NCBI RefSeq assembly: GCF_014644535.1
Contig: NZ_BMKW01000008.1
Coordinates: 308,679-372,678, forward strand
Source: Neoroseomonas lacus
GTDB lineage: Bacteria; Pseudomonadota; Alphaproteobacteria; Acetobacterales; Acetobacteraceae
Length of the DNA stretch: 64,000 nucleotides
Direction: 5' to 3'
Of the stretch, positions 37,528 to 45,154 are shown one piece after another (position 1 is the stretch's first letter; each line of letters opens with the position of its first letter). Under the pieces are notes generated by a model that saw nothing but the letters and a program-made list of their open reading frames with translations, did no database searches and was not told where the DNA came from. The position numbers and the translations under genes were made by a program.

Positions 37528-38057
37528 CCGCGCGAGGGCTTGTTCGTCGCGTGGCGGCATGGATGTTCCGCGCCGTCGCCTTGCTGGTCGGCGCACAGCC
37601 CGCTTTGGCCCAGGTCCGCCAGGGCGAGGGCGTCCTGCCGCTCAGCCTCGCCATCGAAGCCGCGCAGGAGGCAATCCACCATTGCGAGGCCCAGGGCTGG
37701 CGCGTCTCGGTCTCGGTGGTCGATACCGCGGGGGTGCTGCGCCTGCAGGCACGGGGCGACAACAGCACCATCCACACCGAGCAGAGCAGCTTCCGCAAAG
37801 CTTATACGGTGGTGACGCTGGGGCCGATCTTCCGCTTCGACACCAGCGGGGAATTCGCTGCCTTGGCCGCGCGCAGCCCGGCGGGGCCGGCGCTGACCTC
37901 GCTGTCCAACATCCTGCCCCTGGCTGGGGGGGTGGCGATCCGCCGGGGCGGCGAGATCATCGCAGCGATCGGCGTCGGCGGTGCGCCGGGCGGCGAACGG
38001 GATGAGGCCTGCGCGCGCGCCGGTCTGGCCCGCATAGCCGATCGGGTCGGTCCGTGA
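37524..38057 (+). CDS. GlcG/HbpS family heme-binding-like protein, exported
   Basis: This 177-residue protein belongs to the GlcG/HbpS family, small domains that bind heme or other ligands. A signal peptide ends near ALAQ (residue 30). The core has the family pattern AIEAAQEAIHHCEAQGWRVSVSVVDTAG, FRKAYTVVTL and AIGVGGAPGGERDEACARAGL. It is cotranscribed with the Asp-nucleophile hydrolase and ends at the terminator hairpin at 38167. Confidence 0.85.
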   Translation: MTARGLVRRVAAWMFRAVALLVGAQPALAQVRQGEGVLPLSLAIEAAQEAIHHCEAQGWRVSVSVVDTAGVLRLQARGDNSTIHTEQSSFRKAYTVVTLGPIFRFDTSGEFAALAARSPAGPALTSLSNILPLAGGVAIRRGGEIIAAIGVGGAPGGERDEACARAGLARIADRVGP

Positions 38058-38166
38058 AGGTGTGATCTGGATCGTTGCGACGTCCAATTGAACGGCGCAG
38101 CTTCCGGTCCGAGGTTCCCGACTTCGCCTACCGCCGATCCCGGGGTGGCAGGCACCGGACATGCGA

Positions 38167-38192
38167 AGGGCCGCCAGTCTCCTGGCGGCCCT
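38167..38192. terminator. Perfect 11-bp hairpin between convergent genes
   Basis: AGGGCCGCCAG-TCTC-CTGGCGGCCCT is a perfect 11-bp stem with a 4-nt loop, placed between the GlcG-like gene (plus) and a hydrolase gene (minus). It can serve both directions, although no strong U-tract is present. Confidence 0.7.
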
Positions 38193-38218
38193 GCTGCATA
38201 CGTGACGTGCGCCAGCGT

Positions 38219-38887
38219 TCAGTCGGCGGCGAGCGCCATCCGGCCGCGGTTGAGGATGCCCATGACATGGTCCTCGGCCGCGTCGACGACCTTCTCCGTC
38301 TGCCCCGGCGTGTAAACATGCCCGGCACCCGGCATCACCCGATAGTCGATGGTGATGCCCTTCTGGGTGTTCAGCTTGTCGACGAGCTTCCGCACCGACG
38401 GTTCCGGCACGAGTTCGTCATCCGCGCCATGGAAGATCAGCCCGTTGCAGGGGCAGGGGGCGAGGAAGCCGAAATCGTAATGCGAGGCCGGCGCGCTGAT
38501 CGAAATGAAGCCGCCCATTTCCGGCCGCCGCATCAGCACCTGCATGCCGACATAGGCGCCAAAGGAATAGCCGGCGACCCACAGCATCGACGCGTTCGGG
38601 TTGACGGCCTGGAGGAAATCCAGCCCCGAGCACGCGTCCGACACCTCGCCGATGCCGCCGTCATAGCGACCCTGGCTGCGGCCCACGCCGCGGTAATTGA
38701 AGCGGAGCACCGAGAAGCCCATCGCCTGGAAGCGCTGGTACAGCGAATAGCTGACCCGGTTGTTCATCGTCCCGCCATGCAGCGGGTGCGGGTGGAGAAT
38801 CAGGGCAACCGGGGCATTGGGGCGCTTCGAGTGGTGGTATCGTCCTTCGAGCCGGCCATCCGGCCCAGCGAACATGACCTCGGGCAT
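38219..38887 (-). CDS. Alpha/beta hydrolase
   Basis: This 222-residue hydrolase resembles the short dienelactone/serine-hydrolase proteins found next to iscR in alphaproteobacteria. It starts EVMFAGPDGRLEGRYHHS, with LHPHPLHGGTMNN, the elbow AGYSFGAYVG, the acid in FHGADDELVP and the histidine in PGAGHVYT. The ATG at 38887 is chosen because the longer frame has no family similarity. The gene is divergent from iscR. The substrate is unknown. Confidence 0.88.
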   Translation of the reverse strand: MPEVMFAGPDGRLEGRYHHSKRPNAPVALILHPHPLHGGTMNNRVSYSLYQRFQAMGFSVLRFNYRGVGRSQGRYDGGIGEVSDACSGLDFLQAVNPNASMLWVAGYSFGAYVGMQVLMRRPEMGGFISISAPASHYDFGFLAPCPCNGLIFHGADDELVPEPSVRKLVDKLNTQKGITIDYRVMPGAGHVYTPGQTEKVVDAAEDHVMGILNRGRMALAAD

Positions 38888-39279
38888 CGTGCGTACAGTC
38901 CAATGCGCTTTGCCGCAGGCGAGGCCAACCACGCCCGCCCCGTTGGGGCCTGGGCTCGGTTTGGCGGCGACCTGCCGCAGTGTGGGGAACCTCGCCTGAC
39001 TGGCGAAGGGGGGCACGCCAAGCCATGGACAGCTCTGAACCGCCGGCATTGTTGACTGCCGCGGTCGGAAAACATAGCGTCGATCCGCTCCGTGGCCCGC
39101 CTTACGGCGAACCTGAAAAATCAACGGTCTGGGAGCATTCCATGGTGCCCTGGGGGAGGTTCCCGTTTCCCAGGGCCGAAACACTATATGTGAACGACAC
39201 CTCGATCGCATAACAGAATCACGACAGCGCCCCTATGTGTGAAGAACGGATCAGGGTTGCGAGGAGAGCGGAGTAGGCC
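38888..39279. promoter_or_regulatory. 392-nt divergent control region upstream of iscR
   Basis: No gene is seen. A TTGACT at 39052-39057 is followed after 17 nt by TAGCGT, a weak sigma-70-like pair that could drive iscR. A canonical IscR or RirA site was not recognised. The region must control both iscR and the divergent hydrolase gene. Confidence 0.35.
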
Positions 39280-39765
39280 ATGCGCTTGTCCACCCGCGGT
39301 CGCTACGCCGTTATGGCGCTGGTTGAAATGGCCGCCCGCGAGGGCCGCGCCGAAGGTTGCGTGAACGGCCGGCCTGTCACGCTCAACGACATTGCCGCCG
39401 CCCAGCAGCTCTCGGTCGCCTATCTCGAACAATTGTTCGGCCGGCTGCGCCGCGCCGGGCTGGTCGCCTCGGCGCGGGGGCCGGGCGGGGGCTATCGCCT
39501 GGCCCGCCCGGCCAAAGCCATCCCGATCGCCGAGATCGTCGAGGCCGCCGACGAGCCCATCGTCGCCACACGCTGCGAGGAAGGCGGTCCGGGCTGCCTC
39601 GGCGGCGGCACGCGCTGCCTGACCCACGACCTCTGGGCCGAACTGGGCGACCAGATCCGCCTTTTCCTCGGCGCCATGACCCTCGCCGATGTGGTCGATG
39701 GCCACGTCATCGGCCGCGCCCGACCGCCCGCCGGCCCCGAGGCGGCCATCACCCCCGCGCCATGA
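39280..39765 (+). CDS. iscR: Rrf2-family Fe-S regulator IscR
   Basis: This winged-helix Rrf2 protein senses Fe-S cluster status and controls Fe-S assembly genes. It has 161 residues. It opens MRLSTRGRYAVMALVEMA, has the recognition helix in LSVAYLEQLFGRLRRAGLV and the GPGGGYRLA wing, and the cluster cysteines C99, C106 and C113. It heads the desulfurase-ferredoxin-tenA-mnmA cluster and its stop overlaps the first desulfurase as ATGA. Confidence 0.95.
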   Translation: MRLSTRGRYAVMALVEMAAREGRAEGCVNGRPVTLNDIAAAQQLSVAYLEQLFGRLRRAGLVASARGPGGGYRLARPAKAIPIAEIVEAADEPIVATRCEEGGPGCLGGGTRCLTHDLWAELGDQIRLFLGAMTLADVVDGHVIGRARPPAGPEAAITPAP

Positions 39766-40856
39766 CGACCGGCCTCTCCCTCGACGCCAACGCGACCGAG
39801 CCGCTGCGGCCGGAAGCCCGCGCCGCCGTGCTCGCCGCGCTCGATCTGCCCGGCAACCCGTCCTCGGTCCATGCCGAGGGCCGCGCGGCGAGGCGGCTGC
39901 TCGAAGATGCGCGCGGCGCGATCGCCGCCCGATTCGGCGGCAGGGCGCAGGATGTCGTCTTCACCGCCGGCGGCACCGAGGCCAATGCCTTGGCGCTGCA
40001 CGGTCTTTCCGCCGGCCGGCGCGTCCTGGTCGGTGCCACCGAGCACCCTGCCGTGCTGCGGGCCGCACCCGGGGCGACGCTGCTGCCGGTGCGCGCCGAT
40101 GGCACCATCGACCTCGCGGCTCTTGACGCCGCGCTGGCCGCGGCCGGTCCCGCGCTGGTCTGCCTGATGGCGGCGAACAATGAGACCGGCGTGCTGCATC
40201 CCATCGCCGATGCGGCCGGCCTGTGCGGCAGGTACGGCGCCCTGCTGCATGTCGATGCGGTCCAGGCCGCCGGCCGCGCGCCGCTGCCGGCTGGCGCCGA
40301 CAGCCTGGCGCTCTCCGCCCACAAGCTCGGCGGCCCCAAGGGGGCCGGCGCCCTGCTGTTGCGTCCGGGGCTCGACCCCACGCCGCTGATCGCCGGCGGC
40401 GGGCAGGAACGCGGCCGCCGCGGCGGCACCGAACCACTGCCCGCCATCGCCGGCTTCGCCGCCGCCGCCCGCGCCGCGACCGACCAGGCCGCCGCCCGCC
40501 TCGCCCCGATCCGCGACGCCATCGAGGCCGCCATCGCCGCCCTCGCGCCGGAAGCCCGCTTTCCGGGGCAGGGCGCGCCGCGCCTGCCCAATACCAGCGC
40601 CATCCTGCTGCCGGGCGTCCCGGCCGAGACCCAGGTGATCGCGCTCGACCTCGCCGGGGTGCGCGTGTCGGCCGGGGCGGCCTGTTCGTCGGGAAAGGTC
40701 GGGGCCTCGCATGTGCTCGCTGCGATGGGCCTCGGGGGCGATGCGGCCTGCACCATTCGCATGTCGCTGCCGTGGAACGCGCCGGAGGATTCGGTTGAGC
40801 GGTTTGTCGCTGCCTGGGCGGCCATGCGGGAGCAGGTGACGCGGCGGGCGGCCTGA
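39762..40856 (+). CDS. Cysteine desulfurase (NifS/IscS-like, divergent copy)
   Basis: This PLP enzyme takes sulfur from cysteine as an enzyme-bound persulfide. It has 364 residues. The start LDANATEPLRPEARAAVLAAL, the PLP lysine K188 (LSAHKLGGPKGAGALLL) and the persulfide cysteine C308 (SAGAACSSGKVGAS) are present. It is shorter and more diverged than the copy that follows. The ATG at 39762 overlaps the iscR stop, so it is directly coupled to the regulator. Confidence 0.92.
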   Translation: MTTGLSLDANATEPLRPEARAAVLAALDLPGNPSSVHAEGRAARRLLEDARGAIAARFGGRAQDVVFTAGGTEANALALHGLSAGRRVLVGATEHPAVLRAAPGATLLPVRADGTIDLAALDAALAAAGPALVCLMAANNETGVLHPIADAAGLCGRYGALLHVDAVQAAGRAPLPAGADSLALSAHKLGGPKGAGALLLRPGLDPTPLIAGGGQERGRRGGTEPLPAIAGFAAAARAATDQAAARLAPIRDAIEAAIAALAPEARFPGQGAPRLPNTSAILLPGVPAETQVIALDLAGVRVSAGAACSSGKVGASHVLAAMGLGGDAACTIRMSLPWNAPEDSVERFVAAWAAMREQVTRRAA

Positions 40857-40860
40857 AGCG

Positions 40861-40915
40861 GTCAGGGGGCGAGGGAACTCGCCCCCCGACACCCCCCACT
40901 CCTTTTTTTGACTGT
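40861..40915 (+). repeat. Intergenic hairpin repeat family A copy 3
   Basis: GGGGGCGAG-GGAA-CTCGCCCCC (40865-40886) is a perfect 9-bp stem with a GGAA loop. It is followed by a C-rich run and seven T residues (40903-40909). It lies between the two cysteine desulfurase genes and may attenuate read-through. Confidence 0.65.
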
Positions 40916-41001
40916 TGGGGGCGGAAATGCGCGTGCCGCGCATGGCCTTCAGGATGAAAGCGGGCCTCCCGCCGGGCGCGCATTGGCCCCATCTTGCAAT
41001 C

Positions 41002-42192
41002 ATGAGCGCCACGCCGAACCGCCCCATCTATCTCGACTGCCACGCCACCACGCCGGTCGACCCGCGCGTCCTCGCCGCCATGCGGCCCTGGTGGGAGGAG
41101 AATTTCGCCAATCCCGGCTCCGTCGAGCACGCCATGGGCCGCGACGCCGAGGAAGCCGTCGAGCAGGCCCGCCGCCACATCGCCGAACTGATCGGCGCCG
41201 ATGCGAAGGAAATTATCCTCACCTCCGGCGCCACCGAGGCGAACAACCTCGCCATCAAGGGGGCCGCCCGCTTCGCCGCGAGCCAGGGCAGCGAGCGCCG
41301 CCGCATCGTCACCGTTGCGACCGAGCACAAATGCGTCCTCGAAAGCGTCAAGGCGCTGGCTGAGGAAGGCTTCGAGCCGGTCGTGCTGCCGGTCGATGCC
41401 AACGGCCTGCTTGACCTCGACACCCTGCGCGCGGCGGTGGACGAGACGGTGCTGCTGGTCTCCGTCATGGCGGTGAACAACGAGATCGGCGTGATCCAGG
41501 ACCTCGCCGCCATCGGCGCCATCGCCAAGCAGGCCGGCGCGCTGTTCCACACCGATGCGGCCCAGGCGGCCGGGCGCATCCCCCTCGATGTGGGCGAGAT
41601 CCAGGCCGACCTGATGTCGCTCTCGGCCCACAAGATCTATGGGCCGAAGGGAATCGGCGCACTCTATGTCCGGCGCCGGCCGCGGGTGCGCCTCACCCCG
41701 CTGCTCTCTGGCGGCGGGCAGGAACGCGGGCTGCGCTCGGGCACGCTGCCGGCACCGTTGGTGGTGGGTTTCGGGGAGGCGGCGCGCATCGCCGCCATCG
41801 AGGGCATGCTCGATGCCGGTCGCATCGGCGGGCAGCGGGACCGCTTCCTCGCCGCGTTGCAGGCGGCGGTGCCGGGGCTTGCGCTGAACGCGCCGGACGC
41901 GCCGCGCGTGACCGGCAACCTCAACATCGCCTTCCCCGGCGGCGTCTCCGCGCAGGCCATCATGGCGGCGGCGCCGTCGGTCTGCGTGTCGACCGGCTCG
42001 GCCTGTTCCTCGGCCGAGATCGAGCCTTCCTACGTGCTGAACGCGATTGGGCTGGACCCGGCCCGGGCGCGTGCGACCTTGCGGATTGGCATCGGACGCT
42101 TTACCTCGCCGGCCGATGTGGACCGTGCCGCCGCGATGCTCGCGGAAGGGTGGCAACGGGCAATGTCCGACACAAGCAGGGCGGCGGAGTAA
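41002..42192 (+). CDS. iscS: Cysteine desulfurase IscS
   Basis: This is the second desulfurase, 396 residues, close to canonical IscS. It opens IYLDCHATTPVDPRVLAAM, binds PLP at K211 (SLSAHKIYGPKGIGALYV) and has the mobile active-site loop STGSACSSAEIEPSYVL with C335. It is the likely sulfur donor for Fe-S clusters and for MnmA, encoded downstream. The start follows the repeat copy after about 85 nt. Fdx follows after 3 nt. Confidence 0.95.
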   Translation: MSATPNRPIYLDCHATTPVDPRVLAAMRPWWEENFANPGSVEHAMGRDAEEAVEQARRHIAELIGADAKEIILTSGATEANNLAIKGAARFAASQGSERRRIVTVATEHKCVLESVKALAEEGFEPVVLPVDANGLLDLDTLRAAVDETVLLVSVMAVNNEIGVIQDLAAIGAIAKQAGALFHTDAAQAAGRIPLDVGEIQADLMSLSAHKIYGPKGIGALYVRRRPRVRLTPLLSGGGQERGLRSGTLPAPLVVGFGEAARIAAIEGMLDAGRIGGQRDRFLAALQAAVPGLALNAPDAPRVTGNLNIAFPGGVSAQAIMAAAPSVCVSTGSACSSAEIEPSYVLNAIGLDPARARATLRIGIGRFTSPADVDRAAAMLAEGWQRAMSDTSRAAE

Positions 42193-42195
42193 GTA

Positions 42196-42525
42196 ATGCC
42201 GAAGATGGTCTTCGTTCAGCGCGACGGGACGCGCAAGGAAGTGGATGCGCCGCTCGGGCTCTCCGTGTTGGAGATCGCGCATCGCCACGGCGTCGATATC
42301 GAGGGCGCCTGCGAGGGCTCGCTCGCCTGTTCGACCTGCCATGTCATTGTCGACGCCGCCTGGTTTGCCAAGCTCGCCAAGCCGACCGAGGATGAGGAAG
42401 ACATGCTCGACCTCGCCTTCGACCTGCAGGAGACCTCGCGCCTCGGCTGCCAGTTGATCATGACCGATGCGCTGGACGGGCTGGTCGTGAAGCTGCCCTC
42501 CGGCAGCCGCAACGCGGGCGGCTGA
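42196..42525 (+). CDS. fdx: Adrenodoxin-type [2Fe-2S] ferredoxin
   Basis: This 109-residue ferredoxin donates electrons for Fe-S assembly. Cluster ligands are C39, C45, C48 and C85 ([10 protein letters not shown] ... LGC). The acidic DEEDMLD patch is the usual partner surface. It is 3 nt behind iscS, so the two are cotranscribed, as in isc operons. Confidence 0.95.
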   Translation: MPKMVFVQRDGTRKEVDAPLGLSVLEIAHRHGVDIEGACEGSLACSTCHVIVDAAWFAKLAKPTEDEEDMLDLAFDLQETSRLGCQLIMTDALDGLVVKLPSGSRNAGG

Positions 42526-42529
42526 ACCG

Positions 42530-43252
42530 ATGACCATGCCGCGCTGGGAGACGGATTTCGGCGCCGAGGGCGGCCTGTTCCGCCGGCTGCGCGCGGCCGC
42601 CGCCGAGGCGTGGTCCGGCTACACCTGGCATCCCTTCGTGCAGCGCCTGTCCGATGGCGCGCTGCCTCTGCCGGCCTTTCGCACCTATCTGATCCAGGAC
42701 TACCTGTTCCTGATCCACTTCGCCCGCGCCAAGGCCTTCGCGGTGGTCAAGGGCGAGAGCCTGCAGGCGATGCGCGACAAGGCCGCGGCGGTGCTCGCCA
42801 TCCTCGACGAGACGAAGCTGCACCTGAAGTATTGCGCCGAATGGGGCCTCGACGAAGCCGCCGTGATCGCGACGCCGGAAAGTGCCGAGACGGTCTCCTA
42901 CACCCGCTGGGTGCTCGACCGGGGCCTGTTCGGCGACATCCTCGACCTTGAAGTGGCGCTCGCCCCCTGCACCGTGGGTTATGGGGAGGTGGCCTTGCGC
43001 ATCCTCGCCGACCCGGCGCGGCAGGTGGAGGGCAACGCCTACCAGTCCTGGATCGATACCTACGCGGCCGAGGAATACCAGGCGATGGCGCGCGCCGCCG
43101 CGCTGCGGATCGACGCGCTCGGCGTCTCGCACGGTGGTGAGGCGCGCTTCGCCCGCCTGGCGGCGGATTTCGCCGAGGCCGCGCGGCTCGAGCAGCGCTT
43201 TTGGCAGCAGGGGCTCGACGCGGCGCGTGGGGACAATACCGTCCATGGCTAG
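42530..43252 (+). CDS. tenA: TenA family thiaminase-like protein
   Basis: TenA hydrolyses the aminopyrimidine moiety of degraded thiamine for salvage. It has 240 residues. The helical family core includes YTWHPFVQRLSDGALPLPAFRTYLIQDYLFL, the nucleophile Cys C147 in APCTVGYGE, and a C-terminal FAEAARLEQRFWQQGL with the conserved Glu. It sits in the Fe-S/sulfur cluster and overlaps mnmA by 8 nt, an odd neighbour that may reflect the sulfur need of thiamine synthesis. Confidence 0.92.
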   Translation: MTMPRWETDFGAEGGLFRRLRAAAAEAWSGYTWHPFVQRLSDGALPLPAFRTYLIQDYLFLIHFARAKAFAVVKGESLQAMRDKAAAVLAILDETKLHLKYCAEWGLDEAAVIATPESAETVSYTRWVLDRGLFGDILDLEVALAPCTVGYGEVALRILADPARQVEGNAYQSWIDTYAAEEYQAMARAAALRIDALGVSHGGEARFARLAADFAEAARLEQRFWQQGLDAARGDNTVHG

Positions 43253-44351
43253 AATCCTCGTGGCCATGTCGGGGGGCGTCGATTCCTCCGTCGTCGCCGG
43301 CCTGCTGGCCGAGGAGGGCCACGACGTCGTCGGCGCCACGCTGCAGCTCTATGACCATGGCGCCGCGATCCAGAAGAAGGGCGCGTGCTGCGCCGGCCAG
43401 GACATCCATGACGCGCGCGATGTCGCCGACCGGCTCGGCATCCCGCATTACGTGCTGGACCGCGAGCAGGTGTTTCGCCGCGAGGTGATCGGCGACTTCG
43501 CCGACACCTACGCCCGCGGCGAGACCCCGGTGCCCTGCATCCGCTGCAACCAGACGGTGAAGTTCCGCGACCTGGTGGCGCTGGCTCATGACCTCGGCTG
43601 CGATGCCCTGGCCACCGGCCATTACGCGCGCCGTGTCGATGGCCCGCATGGTGCCGAATTGCACCGCGCCGCCGACCCGGCGCGCGACCAGTCCTATTTC
43701 CTCGCGGCCACGACGCGCGAGCAGCTTGCCTTCGCCCGCTTCCCGCTTGGTGGCTATCCCGACAAGGCGGCGGTGCGCGTGGTCGCCGCGCGGCTGGGCC
43801 TTGCCGTTGCCGACAAGCCGGACAGCCAGGACATCTGCTTCGTCCCCGAAGGGCGCTACGATTCGCTGGTGACGAAGCTGCGCCCCGATGCCGCCGCGCC
43901 GGGCGAGCTGGTCCATGCCGATGGCCGCGTGCTCGGCGCGCATGACGGCATTGCCCGCTACACGGTCGGGCAGGGCAGGGGCCTCGGTGCCGCTTCCTGG
44001 GATGGCGATGAGCGGCTTTACGTTGCCGGGGTGGAAGCAGGGCGCCGGCGTATCGTGCTCGCCCCCCGTGGCGCGCTGGAGACCACGGAAGCCACGGTCG
44101 GCGAGGTGAATTGGCTGATCGATCCGCCGGTCGCGCCAATCCGCTGTTCGGTGAAGCTGCGCGCGCGGGAAGTGCCGCGGGCGGCGACGGTCTCCTGGGA
44201 TGCCGGGACCGGGTTGGCGCGGGTGCTACTGGAGGCGCCGGGAATTGTGGCTCCCGGCCAAGCCTGCGTGATGTATGATAGGGAGCGCGTTCTCGGCGGC
44301 GGCTTCCTGCGGGCCGCCGGGGCGGTTGACAGCACGCGGAGCGCGGCCTAA
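43245..44351 (+). CDS. mnmA: tRNA-specific 2-thiouridylase MnmA
   Basis: MnmA makes 2-thiouridine at the wobble position of Lys, Glu and Gln tRNAs. It has 368 residues. The PP-loop is MSGGVDSSVVAGLL, the catalytic cysteines occur in PVPCIRCNQTVKF and SQDICFVPEG, and GRGLG and the C-terminal beta-barrel follow. It uses sulfur from IscS, encoded upstream. The ATG at 43245 overlaps tenA. A tRNA-Met gene follows 19 nt after the stop. Confidence 0.96.
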   Translation: MARILVAMSGGVDSSVVAGLLAEEGHDVVGATLQLYDHGAAIQKKGACCAGQDIHDARDVADRLGIPHYVLDREQVFRREVIGDFADTYARGETPVPCIRCNQTVKFRDLVALAHDLGCDALATGHYARRVDGPHGAELHRAADPARDQSYFLAATTREQLAFARFPLGGYPDKAAVRVVAARLGLAVADKPDSQDICFVPEGRYDSLVTKLRPDAAAPGELVHADGRVLGAHDGIARYTVGQGRGLGAASWDGDERLYVAGVEAGRRRIVLAPRGALETTEATVGEVNWLIDPPVAPIRCSVKLRAREVPRAATVSWDAGTGLARVLLEAPGIVAPGQACVMYDRERVLGGGFLRAAGAVDSTRSAA

Positions 44352-44370
44352 TTCGCGCCCCTCTCTGGAT

Positions 44371-44447
44371 GGCGGCGTAGCTCAGCTGGTTAGAGCACGG
44401 CACTCATAATGCCGGGGTCGGCGGTTCAAGTCCGCCCGCCGCTACCA
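44371..44447 (+). tRNA. tRNA-Met (CAT), elongator
   Basis: This is a 77-nt cloverleaf with an encoded CCA. The acceptor starts GGCGGCG, the D arm contains AGCTCAGCTGGTTAGAGC, the anticodon arm CGGCA-CTCATAA-TGCCG carries CAT, and the T arm is GGCGG-TTCAAGT-CCGCC. The stem sequence resembles elongator Met tRNA rather than Ile2. Its 3' part is duplicated at 59484-59535, so it is the attachment gene of the adjacent element. Confidence 0.96.
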
Positions 44448-44449
44448 TC
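44398..44449 (+). repeat. Left attachment repeat (3' part of tRNA-Met)
   Basis: This copy runs from the anticodon stem to 2 nt past the CCA end. It matches 59484-59535 at 50 of 52 positions. The intact tRNA continues to the left. Confidence 0.93.
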
Positions 44450-44515
44450 GCAATCAATTGAAATCGTTAAGCTATTCGACGCATCGCCTGCGCGTGGTGC
44501 TGCTTCGCCTTTCGC

Positions 44516-44536
44516 CTGACCGGACATTGACCGGAC
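44516..44536. promoter_or_regulatory. Putative integrase arm-type site, left
   Basis: TGACCGGACATTGACCGGAC contains two TGACCGGAC units. The same 20 bases occur at 59348-59367, near the other end of the element. It lies 67 nt inside the left attachment repeat. Confidence 0.6.
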
Positions 44537-45154
44537 GCGGAGCCTGAAAAGGTCAGTTCGGAACGATTTCGTATCGGATCGGAGCGCGTAGCTCGCGGAA
44601 CGACAGGCGGTGCGATCATTCGCATGATTATGCATGCAGAAAGCGCGTAGGACGGGCGCAGACGGCGTTTCGGGGTTCGGCGGCTGGGAACATGCCAGAG
44701 GCGCGCTAGGCGGCTCTGGCGTGCGCTGGCGGCGGCTGTGGCGCTCGGCGGATGGGGGCACACACTGGCGAGCCTCGAAAGGCGCTGGCGAAGCTCTGAA
44801 CGGCTTTCGCATGCTATTGCATATAATGGTCGGACGGGCGCGGGGCTGGCGGGGGGCGGCCGGTGGGTCGCAGGCGGGTTGCAGGCGGGGCAGCTGCGGC
44901 GGCACTGGTGAGGCGAGCGGCCGGTTCCAGGGTCACGCCGGGCGCCGAGGGCTGGGGTGGCGGGCGGCCCCCTCTTTTCCCGCCGGTTCCGGACCCGCTG
45001 GCGGGCTTCTGGCGAGGCTGGGCGGGCTCGTGGGGCTGGCGGGGGTCTGGCGGCTCTCGGGGGCGGCGCTGGGCCGGCTGGCAGGTCGCTGGTGGGGCTT
45101 CTGCGGCTCAGCGGCAGTGGCGCGGCGGCCTGGGAAAGCGGGGTCGGCAGTCCG
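44537..45154. other. Gene-poor left end of the element
   Basis: Open frames on both strands (for example 44634-45308) show no recognisable domains and have composition-driven amino acids, so I call no gene. The right part is extremely G-rich on the plus strand. Confidence 0.45.

Noticed and set aside
39961..42537. 858-codon minus-strand frame opposite the desulfurases
   Set aside because: Shadow frame of two genes with complete active sites.
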